Shown here: positions 17,044 to 26,896 of the stretch, piece after piece
How positions within the stretch are numbered: position 1 is the first letter of the stretch
How the letters are laid out: each line of letters begins with the position of its first letter
Translations under genes and position numbers: made by a program
Source of the DNA: Micromonospora marina
GTDB lineage: Bacteria; Actinomycetota; Actinomycetes; Mycobacteriales; Micromonosporaceae
DNA length: 64,000 nucleotides
NCBI RefSeq assembly: GCF_900091565.1
Contig: NZ_FMCV01000003.1
Coordinates: 62,001 to 126,000 of the forward strand
Direction: 5' to 3'
The notes under the pieces: generated by a model
Database searches by the model: none
What the model saw: only the letters and a program-made list of their open reading frames with translations
Told to the model about the DNA's origin: nothing

Positions 17044-18555
17044 ATGACCGACGGGCCCTGGTCCCCGAGCCTGCTCACCGGCAGACCGGCCGGCGAGCCG
17101 ACAGTGCTGCCGAACTTCGTCGACGGCGAGTTCGACGCGTCCGGCACACGCTTCCCCAAGATGTCGCCGGTCACCGGCGAGACGATCCACCACGTCGCCG
17201 AGGCCGACGAGTCCACCGTGGACGCGGCGGTGTCCGCGGCCAGGGCGGCGTTGCGCGGCCCCTGGGGCCGGATGGGGGAGCGGGAACGCGCCGCGGTGCT
17301 GTACCGCGTCGCCGACGAGTTGGAGCGCCGGTTCGAGGACCTGGTGGCGGCCGAGGTCGGTGACACCGGCAAGTCGATCTCGCAGGCCCGGACGCTTGAC
17401 GTCCCGCGTGGCGCGGCCAACTTCCGGGCCTTCGCCGAGATCGTGTCGACGGCGCCGACGGAGTCGTTCACCACCGGGACGCCCACCGGCGGACGGGCGC
17501 TGAACTACGCGGTGCGCAAGCCGGTCGGGGTCGTCGCGGTGATCGTGCCGTGGAACCTGCCGCTGCTGCTGCTGACGTGGAAGGTCGCGCCGGCGCTCGC
17601 CTGCGGCAACGCGGTGGTGGTGAAGCCGTCGGAGGAGACGCCGTCGTCGGCCACGCTGCTGGCCGAGGTGATGGCGGCGGCGGGGGTGCCCGACGGTGTC
17701 TTCAACGTGGTGCACGGGTTCGGGCCCGGCTCGGCCGGGGAGTTCCTGACCCGCCACCCGGGCGTGGACGCGGTCACGTTCACCGGTGAGTCGGCGACCG
17801 GCGGGGCGATCATGCGGGCGGCGGCCGACGGGGTGAAGGCGGTGTCGTTCGAGCTGGGGGGCAAGAACGCCGGCCTGGTCTTCGCCGACGCGGATCTCGA
17901 CGCCGCGGTCGAGGGGTCGGTGCGGTCGTCGTTCACCAACGGCGGCCAGGTCTGCCTGTGCACCGAGCGGTTGTTCGTGCAGCGGGAGGTGTTCGACGAG
18001 TTCACCGCCCGGCTGGCCGAGCGGGCCGGGGAACTGGCGTTCGGCTGGCCGGCCGACGAGGCGACCGTGAACATGCCGCTGATCTCCCAGAAGCACCGGG
18101 AGAAGGTGCTGGGCTACTACGACCTGGCCCGCACCGAGGGAGCGACGGTGCTCGCCGGTGGCGGCGTACCCCGGTTCGACGACGGCCGCGACGGCGGCGC
18201 CTACGTCCAGCCGACGGTGCTGACCGGCCTGGCTCCCACCGCCCGGCTCAACCGGGAGGAGGTCTTCGGCCCGGTCTGCCACGTGGCGCCGTTCGACGAC
18301 GAGGACGAAGCGTTCGCCCTGGCCAACGACAGCGAGTATGGACTGGCGGGCACCGTGTGGACCCGGGACGTCGGCCGGGCGCACCGGGCCGGCGTCCGGC
18401 TGGAGGCCGGGATCGTGTGGGTGAACACGTGGTTCCTGCGGGACCTGCGCACCCCGTTCGGCGGATTGAAGGCGTCCGGTGTCGGCCGCGAGGGTGGCGT
18501 CCACTCGCTGAACTTCTACTCGGAACTGACAAACGTCTGCGTGGACCTGTCATGA
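17044..18555 (+). CDS. amnC: 2-aminomuconate/2-hydroxymuconate 6-semialdehyde dehydrogenase
   Basis: A 503-aa NAD-dependent aldehyde dehydrogenase. Key residues: oxyanion Asn171 (VPWNLP), Lys194 (VKPSEE), general base Glu270 (FELGGKN) and nucleophile Cys304 (NGGQVCLC). It resembles XylG/DmpC/AmnC. It oxidises the unstable ring-cleavage semialdehyde, the toxic intermediate that a microcompartment would confine, so it is the likely signature cargo enzyme. Relative to XylG-type enzymes it has about 20 extra N-terminal residues (MTDGPWSPSLLTGRPAGEPT). The ATG at 17044 is preferred to the GTG at 17035 because the AAAGG ribosome site overlaps the GTG. Overlaps amnF by four bases. Confidence 0.9.
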   Translation: MTDGPWSPSLLTGRPAGEPTVLPNFVDGEFDASGTRFPKMSPVTGETIHHVAEADESTVDAAVSAARAALRGPWGRMGERERAAVLYRVADELERRFEDLVAAEVGDTGKSISQARTLDVPRGAANFRAFAEIVSTAPTESFTTGTPTGGRALNYAVRKPVGVVAVIVPWNLPLLLLTWKVAPALACGNAVVVKPSEETPSSATLLAEVMAAAGVPDGVFNVVHGFGPGSAGEFLTRHPGVDAVTFTGESATGGAIMRAAADGVKAVSFELGGKNAGLVFADADLDAAVEGSVRSSFTNGGQVCLCTERLFVQREVFDEFTARLAERAGELAFGWPADEATVNMPLISQKHREKVLGYYDLARTEGATVLAGGGVPRFDDGRDGGAYVQPTVLTGLAPTARLNREEVFGPVCHVAPFDDEDEAFALANDSEYGLAGTVWTRDVGRAHRAGVRLEAGIVWVNTWFLRDLRTPFGGLKASGVGREGGVHSLNFYSELTNVCVDLS

Positions 18556-19346
18556 GCGACGTCGCACGGGCTGCGGGACTGCTCCGCGCCGCCTACGAGA
18601 CCGGGAAGCCGGTTGCGCCGCTGCGCGGCGAGCTGGTTCCGGTCGGGGACGTCGACGTGGCGTACCAGGTGCAGCGAGCCCAGGTCGACGAGTGGGAGGC
18701 GGCGGGTCGGCGGCGGGTCGGGGCGAAGATCGGCCTGACGTCGCCGGCCGTGCAGCAGGCGTTCGGGGTCCACCAGCCGGACTTCGGGGTGCTGTTCGCC
18801 GACATGGCGGTCCCCGACGGCGACGAGGTCGACCTCAGCCGGCTGTTGCAGCCCCGGGTGGAGGCCGAGGTTGCGTTCGTGCTGGGCACGGACCTGCCGT
18901 CCGAACAGCCGACGGTCGCCGACGTGATCCGGGCGACCGATCACGTCCTGCCGGCGATCGAGGTCGTGGACTCCCGGGTCGCCGGCTGGGACATCTCCAT
19001 CGTGGACACGGTCGCCGACAACGCCTCCTCCGGTCTGTTCGTCCTCGGCGACCAGCCGCACACGCTGTCGCAGGTCGACCTGCGGCTGGCCGGGATGGTG
19101 CTCGAACACGCGGGTGAACCGGTGTCGGTCGGCGCCGGCGCCGCCTGCCTCGGCCATCCCGTGCACGCGGTCGTCTGGCTGGCCCGGCGGATGGCCGTCG
19201 CGGGCAGCCCGCTGGCCGCCGGTGACGTCGTGCTCTCCGGGGCGCTCGGCCCGATGGTGCCGGTCACCGCCGGCGCGGCGTACGAGGCACGAATCTCCGG
19301 TCTGGGTTCGGTCCGGGTCTGTTTCAGTGCGGGGGTGCACCAGTGA
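18552..19346 (+). CDS. amnF: 2-oxopent-4-enoate (2-keto-4-pentenoate) hydratase
   Basis: A 264-aa member of the MhpD/DmpE hydratase-decarboxylase family, with the conserved [21 protein letters not shown] segment and the acidic metal-binding patch EAEVAFVLG plus the AIEVVDSR motif. It adds water to 2-oxopent-4-enoate to give 4-hydroxy-2-oxovalerate. It overlaps amnC (ATGA) and the next gene (GTGA). A related fold is encoded at 21303, but that copy fits the decarboxylase branch better. Confidence 0.9.
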   Translation: MSDVARAAGLLRAAYETGKPVAPLRGELVPVGDVDVAYQVQRAQVDEWEAAGRRRVGAKIGLTSPAVQQAFGVHQPDFGVLFADMAVPDGDEVDLSRLLQPRVEAEVAFVLGTDLPSEQPTVADVIRATDHVLPAIEVVDSRVAGWDISIVDTVADNASSGLFVLGDQPHTLSQVDLRLAGMVLEHAGEPVSVGAGAACLGHPVHAVVWLARRMAVAGSPLAAGDVVLSGALGPMVPVTAGAAYEARISGLGSVRVCFSAGVHQ

Positions 19347-20278
19347 GCACGGGCGTGGCGGTGATCGGGTCGGGCAACATCGGCACCGATCTGATGATCA
19401 AGGTGCTTCGGTTGTCGGAGTCGCTGCGGATGGTGGCGATGGTCGGCGTCGACCCGGGCTCCGACGGCCTCGCGCGGGCGCGCCGGCTCGGTGTGGCCAC
19501 CACCGCCGACGGTATCGACGGGCTGCTGGCCATGCCGGAGTTCGCCGATGTGGCGGTGGTGTTCGACGCCACCTCGGCGGGGGCGCACCGCCGGCACGCC
19601 GAGGTGCTGCGCGAACACGGCCGGCTGGTGGTGGACCTGACCCCGGCCGCGGTGGGCCCGTACGTGGTGCCCCCGGTGAACCTCGACGAGCACCTGGACG
19701 AGCCGAACGTGAACATGGTGACCTGCGGCGGGCAGGCGACCGTCCCCGTCGTCGCCGCCGTCGCCCGGGTGACACCCGTGCGGTACGCGGAGATCGTCGC
19801 GTCGATCGCGTCGCGTTCGGCGGGCCCGGGCACCAGGGCGAACATCGACGAGTTCACCGAGACCACGGCGCGGGCGATCGAGGTCGTCGGCGGCGCCCAC
19901 ACCGGCAAGGCGATCATCGTGTTGAACCCGGCGGAACCACCGTTGCTGATGCGGGACACCGTCTACTGCCTGTGCCCCGGCGGCGAGGTGGACCGAGCGG
20001 CAGTCGCGGCGTCGGTCGAGGCGATGGTCGCCGACGTCGCCGGATACGTGCCCGGCTACCGGCTCAAGCAGCAGGTGCAGTTCGACCCTGTCGACACCTA
20101 CGTGCCGGCCCTGGGCGCCCGGTTCACCGGAGTGCAGGTGTCGGTGTTCCTGGAGGTGTCCGGGGCGGGTCACTACCTGCCGGCGTACGCCGGCAACCTC
20201 GACATCATGACGTCGGCCGCACTGCGGACGGCGGAACGGATGGTCGCACGACGCGCCGAGCGGCGGGTCCCGGCATGA
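19343..20278 (+). CDS. amnH: Acetaldehyde dehydrogenase (acylating)
   Basis: A 311-aa enzyme of the DmpF/MhpF family. Rossmann motif GSGNIGTDL at 9-17 and catalytic Cys128 in [11 protein letters not shown]; the segment [18 protein letters not shown] is family-typical. It converts acetaldehyde, CoA and NAD+ to acetyl-CoA and NADH, and in meta-cleavage pathways forms a channelling complex with the aldolase encoded next. Acetaldehyde is a classic microcompartment intermediate. GTG start at 19343, overlapping its neighbours by four bases on both sides. Confidence 0.93.
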   Translation: MSTGVAVIGSGNIGTDLMIKVLRLSESLRMVAMVGVDPGSDGLARARRLGVATTADGIDGLLAMPEFADVAVVFDATSAGAHRRHAEVLREHGRLVVDLTPAAVGPYVVPPVNLDEHLDEPNVNMVTCGGQATVPVVAAVARVTPVRYAEIVASIASRSAGPGTRANIDEFTETTARAIEVVGGAHTGKAIIVLNPAEPPLLMRDTVYCLCPGGEVDRAAVAASVEAMVADVAGYVPGYRLKQQVQFDPVDTYVPALGARFTGVQVSVFLEVSGAGHYLPAYAGNLDIMTSAALRTAERMVARRAERRVPA

Positions 20279-21306
20279 ATCGGCTGTACATCCAGGACGT
20301 GACGCTGCGCGACGGCATGCACGCGGTAAGACACCGGTTCACCGTCGGCCAGGTCCGGTCGATCGCGACCGCCCTCGACGCGGCCGGTGTCGCCGCGATC
20401 GAGGTCGCACACGGCGACGGCCTTGCCGGGTCGAGCGTGAACTACGGGCACGGCGCCGCCTCCGACGCGGACTGGATCGCGGCGGCGGCGGAGGCGGTCA
20501 CCACCGCCCGGCTGACCACGCTTCTGCTGCCCGGCATCGGCACGATCGCCGACCTGAGGGCCGCCCGCGACCTCGGCGTCACCAGCGTGCGGATCGCTAC
20601 GCACTGCACCGAGGCGGACATCTCCGCGCAGCACATCGGGTGGGCGCGCGACAACGGCATGGACGTGTCCGGGTTCCTCATGATGGCGCACATGAGCGAC
20701 CCGGCGGCACTGGCGGAGCAGGCGAAGCTGATGGAGTCGTACGGCGCGCACTGCGTCTACGTCACCGACTCCGGCGGCCGGCTGCTGACCCGGGACGTCG
20801 CCGAGCGGGTCGACGCGTACCGGCAGGTCCTCGACCCGGCCACGCAGATCGGCATCCACGCTCACCACAACCTGTCCCTCGGCGTGGCGAACAGCGTGGC
20901 GGCGGTCGAACACGGCACCGTCCGGGTCGACGCGTCCCTGGCCGGTCACGGCGCGGGAGCCGGGAACGCACCCCTGGAGGTCTTCGTCGCCGTCGCCGAA
21001 CTGCACGGCTGGGAGCACGGCTGCGACGTGTTCGCCCTGATGGACGCTGCCGACGATCTGGTGCGGCCGTCGCAGGACCGGCCGGTCCGGGTGGACCGGG
21101 AGACGCTGACCCTCGGCTACGCGGGGGTCTACTCCAGCTTTCTGCGGCACGCCGAACGGGCGTCGGACCGTTACGGCATCGACGTCCGCTCGATCCTGGT
21201 CGAACTCGGCCGCCGCCGCATGGTCGGCGGGCAGGAGGACATGATCGTCGACGTCGCCCTTGATCTGGCCACCGCCCGGACCGCACCGACCGGAGGCAAC
21301 CGATGA
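20275..21306 (+). CDS. amnG: 4-hydroxy-2-oxovalerate aldolase
   Basis: A 343-aa DmpG/BphI/MhpE enzyme. It shows the HMGL-like start [10 protein letters not shown] (Asp13 as metal ligand) and the two histidine ligands His195 and His197 in GIHAHHN. It cleaves 4-hydroxy-2-oxovalerate to pyruvate and acetaldehyde, the latter passed through a tunnel to AmnH. The ATG at 20275 overlaps the amnH stop. Confidence 0.93.
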   Translation: MNRLYIQDVTLRDGMHAVRHRFTVGQVRSIATALDAAGVAAIEVAHGDGLAGSSVNYGHGAASDADWIAAAAEAVTTARLTTLLLPGIGTIADLRAARDLGVTSVRIATHCTEADISAQHIGWARDNGMDVSGFLMMAHMSDPAALAEQAKLMESYGAHCVYVTDSGGRLLTRDVAERVDAYRQVLDPATQIGIHAHHNLSLGVANSVAAVEHGTVRVDASLAGHGAGAGNAPLEVFVAVAELHGWEHGCDVFALMDAADDLVRPSQDRPVRVDRETLTLGYAGVYSSFLRHAERASDRYGIDVRSILVELGRRRMVGGQEDMIVDVALDLATARTAPTGGNR

Positions 21307-22034
21307 CCGATGTCGACCAGCTCGCCGCGCACCTCGACGCCGCGGCGACCAGCCGGGTCGCGGTCCCGCAGCTGAATGCCGCCACCGGCCTGGACGTGCC
21401 CACCGCCTACCGGGTGCAGGAGGCCGTGGTGGCCCACCGGCTGGCCCGCGGCGAGCGTCTCGTCGGGGTGAAGCTGGGGCTGACCAGCCGCGCCAAGATG
21501 GCGCAGATGGGCGTCGACGAGGTCATCTGGGGCCGGCTCACCGATGCCATGTGGATTCCCGACGGCGGCACGATCCGACTCGCCGACCACATCCACCCGA
21601 AGGCGGAACCGGAGGTCGCCTTCCTCGTCGAGCGCAACGCCGTCACGGCTGTCGCACCGGCTATCGAGGTCATCGACTCCAGGTACGTCGATTTCCGCTT
21701 CACGCTGCCCGAGGTCGTCGCCGACAACACCTCGGCAAGCGGTTTCGTGCTCGGTGCCTGGCAGCCCGTGCCGGCCGGGATCGACAACTCCGGCGTGCTG
21801 CTGGAGGTCGACGGACGCGTCGTCCAGCTCGGGTCGACGGCTGCCATTCTCGGCGATCCCCGGCGGGCCCTGCCCGACGCGGTCCGCCTCGCGGGTGCCT
21901 GCGACCTGGAGCTGCCCGACGGTTCGGTCCTGCTCGCCGGCGCGGCCACGGCCGCCGTCCCGCTGCGCAGCGGGACGCACGTCCGGGTCACCGTCGAGCG
22001 GCTCGGTTCGGCGTCCCTGCGGGTCGCGCCGTGA
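21303..22034 (+). CDS. amnE: 4-oxalocrotonate decarboxylase
   Basis: A 243-aa protein of the same fold as amnF ([18 protein letters not shown] and PEAEVAFLVE-like [11 protein letters not shown] segments), but with [25 protein letters not shown], which is the pattern of DmpH/AmnE decarboxylases. It removes CO2 from 4-oxalocrotonate to give 2-oxopent-4-enoate, the substrate of AmnF. Assignment between the two paralogues rests on these motifs and on pathway completeness. Confidence 0.88.
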   Translation: MTDVDQLAAHLDAAATSRVAVPQLNAATGLDVPTAYRVQEAVVAHRLARGERLVGVKLGLTSRAKMAQMGVDEVIWGRLTDAMWIPDGGTIRLADHIHPKAEPEVAFLVERNAVTAVAPAIEVIDSRYVDFRFTLPEVVADNTSASGFVLGAWQPVPAGIDNSGVLLEVDGRVVQLGSTAAILGDPRRALPDAVRLAGACDLELPDGSVLLAGAATAAVPLRSGTHVRVTVERLGSASLRVAP

Positions 22035-22483
22035 CCGGGCGGAACGATGCGCCCGGGGGTCACGCGAGTGGCCACGGCGGGGTGGTGCCGGGCCTGGCCC
22101 GGCCGCGCGGCCGGTTCCCGCACGTCAAGCTCGTCGGCGACCTCATCTTCGTCTCGGGCACGTCCAGCCGCCGGCCGGACGACACCATCGCCGGCGCCCG
22201 GGTGGACGCGATGGGTGTCACCGATCTGGACATCCGCGCGCAGACCCGCGCCGTCATCGACAACATCCGCGACATCCTGCGCTCCGTCGACGCCGACCTC
22301 ACCGACCTGGTCCAGGTCACCACCTATCTGGTGAACATGAACGACTTCGGCGGCTACAACGAGGTCTACGCCGAGTACTTCGACGAGACCGGCCCGACCC
22401 GCACCACTGTCGCGGTCCATCAGCTACCGCACCCGCACCTGCTGATCGAGATTCAGGCGGTGGGGCGCCGCGCGATCCCCTGA
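22031..22483 (+). CDS. amnD: 2-aminomuconate deaminase (RidA/YjgF family)
   Basis: A 150-aa RidA-fold protein whose core ([57 protein letters not shown]) matches 2-aminomuconate deaminases of the 2-aminophenol pathway more closely than generic RidA. It hydrolyses the amino group of 2-aminomuconate to give 4-oxalocrotonate and ammonia. Its presence, with no 4-oxalocrotonate tautomerase in the window, marks this locus as the 2-aminophenol and not the catechol variant. The GTG start at 22031 overlaps amnE. It is the last gene of the operon; only a weak 5-bp hairpin (GGAGC/GCTCC near 22497-22511) follows. Confidence 0.88.
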   Translation: MTGRNDAPGGHASGHGGVVPGLARPRGRFPHVKLVGDLIFVSGTSSRRPDDTIAGARVDAMGVTDLDIRAQTRAVIDNIRDILRSVDADLTDLVQVTTYLVNMNDFGGYNEVYAEYFDETGPTRTTVAVHQLPHPHLLIEIQAVGRRAIP

Positions 22484-22565
22484 AGGCGGTGAGCGGCGGA
22501 GCCTCTGCTCCTGACGCTCGGGCGACGGGGGTTGCTCCGCGGCCGTACGCGCCCGGTGCGCTCGT

Positions 22566-23165
22566 TCACGCGGGCGGCGGGTCCAGGAAGCGTTGTGCCA
22601 GGCCGGCAATGACGTCGGCGGTGTTGTCGGCGGGCGCGGTCGGCAGCACGATGTGGCTGACGACCAATCGCGCGATGGATTCGGCGCCGACCGTGACGTC
22701 GTCGGCGGGCACCCCGGGCAGGTGCGTGTCCGCCCACTCTCGCAGCACCGTGACGGCAGCGGCCAGGGCCAGGTCGGCGCGGGTGGTCAGGTAGGGGAGC
22801 AGGGAGTCGGTGCCTCGGACGCTGTTGACGACGGCTTTGATCAGCGGGTCGGCACCGGCATGTGTCAGCACGAACGTGACGGCGGCGTGGACGGCGGCCC
22901 GCACGTCGCCGCCGTGAGCGGACAACGCGTCCCGCACACCGGTCATGAACCGGTCGATCTCGCGGTGGGCGACGGCTTCGCCCAGACCCGCCTTGTTGGT
23001 GAACTCGTTGTAGAGCGTCTGCCTGCTCACACCGACGCGGGCCGCCACGTCGGCCATCCGCACCGCGTCCCAGCCACGGTCGATCGCCAGGTCGCGGCCG
23101 GCGGCGATGACGGCGTCACGCAGGTGCTGGCGCGCGGCGTGGCGATAACGCGGGGAGCTGGCCAT
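22566..23165 (-). CDS. TetR-family transcriptional regulator
   Basis: A 199-aa protein with an N-terminal TetR helix-turn-helix (VAARVGVSRQTLYNEFTNKAGL, with the YxxF motif) and a helical ligand domain. It is divergent from alkB, and a near-perfect inverted repeat lies between the two starts, so it probably represses alkB and itself until an alkane-related ligand binds. The gene is convergent with the BMC operon. Confidence 0.9.
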   Translation of the reverse strand: MASSPRYRHAARQHLRDAVIAAGRDLAIDRGWDAVRMADVAARVGVSRQTLYNEFTNKAGLGEAVAHREIDRFMTGVRDALSAHGGDVRAAVHAAVTFVLTHAGADPLIKAVVNSVRGTDSLLPYLTTRADLALAAAVTVLREWADTHLPGVPADDVTVGAESIARLVVSHIVLPTAPADNTADVIAGLAQRFLDPPPA

Positions 23166-23184
23166 GGTGCGCCGAGTCTAGCGA

Positions 23185-23211
23185 TTGGACACGCACATCC
23201 AGCGTGCCCAA
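23185..23211. promoter_or_regulatory. Candidate TetR operator between the regulator and alkB
   Basis: TTGGACACGC-acatcca-GCGTGCCCAA is an inverted repeat with 9 of 10 positions matching. It begins 20 bases from the TetR start codon and is followed by a second, shorter repeat, TTGAC...GTCAA (23216-23239). Both lie in an AT-richer stretch that must hold the divergent promoters. Confidence 0.6.
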
Positions 23212-23293
23212 TAAATTGACGCGGATTGGATATTGTCAAGCGTAAGCGCCCGTGTGACAGTCGATACGACGGTCGACACCCCGGAGGCGGTTC

Positions 23294-24529
23294 ATGCAGA
23301 CCCCGATCGATGCCCCGGCGTTCGCCGCCGGGTGGCGTGACGGCAGGAAGCCCCTGTGGCCACTGGCTCTTCTCGTGCCGGTGCTGCCAATGCTGGCGTA
23401 CGCGTTGTGGGAGGCCGGCGCGGGACCTGCCGCCTGGTGGCTCACCCCGGCGGTGGTCTTCGGACTCATCCCGATCATCGACGTGCTGCTCGGTGACGAC
23501 GGACAGAACCCGCCCGACGACGTCGCCCGGCGGTTGCAGGAGGTCCGCTACTACCGCTGGATCACGTTCGTGTTCCTGCCGGTGCAGTACGCCGCCCTGC
23601 TGCTCGGAGCATGGGTGTGGACGCGCGGCGGTCTCGGTGCCGTCGGTGCCGCCGGCCTGGTCGCCACCATCGGAATCGTCAACGGCCTGGCCATCAACAC
23701 CGCACACGAGCTGGGCCACAAGCGCGAGTCGGTCGAGCGGTGGATGTCGAAGATCGCGCTGGCGCCCACCGGGTACGGCCATTTTCATGTCGAGCACAAC
23801 CGCGGGCACCACGTCCGTGTCGCCACACCGGAGGACCCGGCCAGCGCCAGGCTGGGGGAGAGCTTCTACGCGTTCTGGCCGCGCACGGTCTGGCGCAGCC
23901 TGATCTCGGCGTGGCGGCTGGAGTTCGGCCGCTTCCGGCTTCGGCACCGGAGTCCGTGGACGCTGCGCAACAACGTGCTCAACGCCGGGCTGCTGACCGT
24001 CGCGCTCTTCGTCCTGCTGATCGCGGTGTTCGGGTGGCAGCTCGTCCCGTTCCTGTTGCTGCAGGCGATCGTCGGCTTCTCGCTGCTGGAAGCGGTCAAC
24101 TACCTCGAGCACTACGGCCTGTGCCGCCGGCGTACGGCCACCGGCCGCTACGAGAAGGTCGACCCGCGGCACAGCTGGAACAGCGACCGCCTCGTCACCA
24201 ACGTGTTCCTCTTCCAGCTGCAACGCCACAGCGACCACCACGCCAACCCGCTGCGCCGCTACCAGACGCTGCGCAGCTTCGACGTCTCGCCGCAACTGCC
24301 CGGGGGTTACGCCTCGATGGTGCTGCTCGCCCTGGTGCCGCCGCTGTGGTACCGGGTGATGGACCCACGGGTCCTGGCGCACTACGGCGGCGACCTGACC
24401 CTCGCCAACCGCAACCCCCGCGCCGAGGCCCGCCTGCGTCGCCGCTACAGCCGGCCGTCGGCGGACACCACGGCGGTGCACGCCGCCCGGCCCGACCCGA
24501 GCCTGGGTGCTCCCGGCCCGCACCGCTGA
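23294..24529 (+). CDS. alkB: Alkane 1-monooxygenase (AlkB)
   Basis: A 411-aa integral membrane di-iron hydroxylase. All histidine boxes are present: HELGHK (138-143), EHNRGHH (167-173), NYLEHYGL (269-276) and LQRHSDHHANP (309-319), with hydrophobic segments before and between them. It hydroxylates medium-chain n-alkanes at the terminal carbon. There is no fused rubredoxin domain and no rubredoxin or rubredoxin reductase gene next to it, so electrons must come from proteins encoded elsewhere. Regulated probably by the divergent TetR protein. Confidence 0.95.
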   Translation: MQTPIDAPAFAAGWRDGRKPLWPLALLVPVLPMLAYALWEAGAGPAAWWLTPAVVFGLIPIIDVLLGDDGQNPPDDVARRLQEVRYYRWITFVFLPVQYAALLLGAWVWTRGGLGAVGAAGLVATIGIVNGLAINTAHELGHKRESVERWMSKIALAPTGYGHFHVEHNRGHHVRVATPEDPASARLGESFYAFWPRTVWRSLISAWRLEFGRFRLRHRSPWTLRNNVLNAGLLTVALFVLLIAVFGWQLVPFLLLQAIVGFSLLEAVNYLEHYGLCRRRTATGRYEKVDPRHSWNSDRLVTNVFLFQLQRHSDHHANPLRRYQTLRSFDVSPQLPGGYASMVLLALVPPLWYRVMDPRVLAHYGGDLTLANRNPRAEARLRRRYSRPSADTTAVHAARPDPSLGAPGPHR

Positions 24530-24573
24530 TCGTTTCGCGCAACGGCGCGCTGCCGACAGGGCACTTCAGACAG

Positions 24574-24609
24574 GTGCGGCCGGCTCGCGTGGCGGCGAGC
24601 CGGCCGCAC
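24574..24609. terminator. Bidirectional hairpin terminator between alkB and the protease gene
   Basis: A perfect 15-bp GC-rich stem (GTGCGGCCGGCTCGC with its complement) around a 6-base loop, placed between two convergent genes. No U-tract is needed for such hairpins in actinomycetes. Confidence 0.85.
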
Positions 24610-24633
24610 CGTCGTGCGGTGTGGGTGGCGTGA

Positions 24634-26196
<1,563 letters not shown>

Positions 26197-26896
26197 CGCG
26201 TTCCTCCTCCAGCCGGAGCCGGGGCGTCGCGCTGCGGTGGCAGTGCGATCGATCGGCGCCGATTGACGACGATCGTAGGAGTCGTCCCGCCCTCAGGTAA
26301 ATAGCAGATGATGGATACTTCGGCGATATGACGGGCATCGGGCGCACCGTCGAGCGCGGGCGGCGCCGGCGCGGGGAGGAAGCCCGTCGGCCGAGAACGC
26401 GGCGACATCACCGACCCCTCGGCCTGCTGCGGGTCGGCTGTCCGGGTCACCGGCTCGGCCGGACGGCGAACCTACGCCACCCAAGCGGCCGGCGCAGCTC
26501 GACACCAATCGACAAAGCCGGATTCTTTTGGAGCAGGTGTTGCGCCCCCACCGTCCGTTGTGGTTTGTTTGTTGGGCCACCGGACGAACGGAGCGAACCC
26601 CCGAACCGGACCTTCCGGTCCTGCTCCCAGGGCTCCGGGGCAACCACACCACGGGCTCCGGAGCTTCTCGGTGCCGACCGGTCGGCGGACGTCACGAGCG
26701 ATGTCGCCGGTCGTGGCGACGAGGGGTCCCGAAGCGCACGCTGACGGCCTCGGCACCCGTCACGCGGCTCCACCACCACCGCGGCTCCACCACCAACACC
26801 ACCGCGGCTCCACCACCACCACCGTGGCACCCCCACCCCGGCATCAGCGCGGCGGCGCGCGCTCTGCCTGACTGACTCACAGTTCAGGAGAGGTAG
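26197..26896. other. 700-base intergenic region between divergent secreted-protein genes
   Basis: I find no convincing gene here; reading frames across it have no recognisable domain. It must contain the promoter of the protease gene (AT-richer stretch about 26262-26325) and that of the sugar dehydrogenase. Notable are a relatively AT-rich patch at 26505-26575 (with GTTGTGGTTTGTTTGTTGGG) and a CCACCA-rich repeat at 26764-26830. The dehydrogenase has an AGGAGAGG ribosome site just before its ATG. Confidence 0.5.
26764..26820. repeat. Short imperfect direct repeat (GCGGCTCCACCACCA units)
   Basis: Three units beginning GCGGCTCCACCACCA start at 26764, 26781 and 26804, the middle one extended by CACCACC-like bases. 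It is a simple-sequence repeat in the leader of the sugar dehydrogenase gene. No function can be given. Confidence 0.7.

Noticed and set aside
20173..21150. Long minus-strand frame opposite the aldolase gene
   Set aside because: Composition is typical of an antisense shadow and the sense strand has a complete, motif-bearing enzyme.
26328..26744. Plus-strand frame of 138 codons upstream of the sugar dehydrogenase
   Set aside because: Arg-rich, no domain, weak ribosome site, and its codon pattern does not match neighbouring genes.
26764..26830. CCACCA-rich repeats considered as a CRISPR-like array
   Set aside because: Units are short, unequal and without spacers; simple-sequence repeat only.
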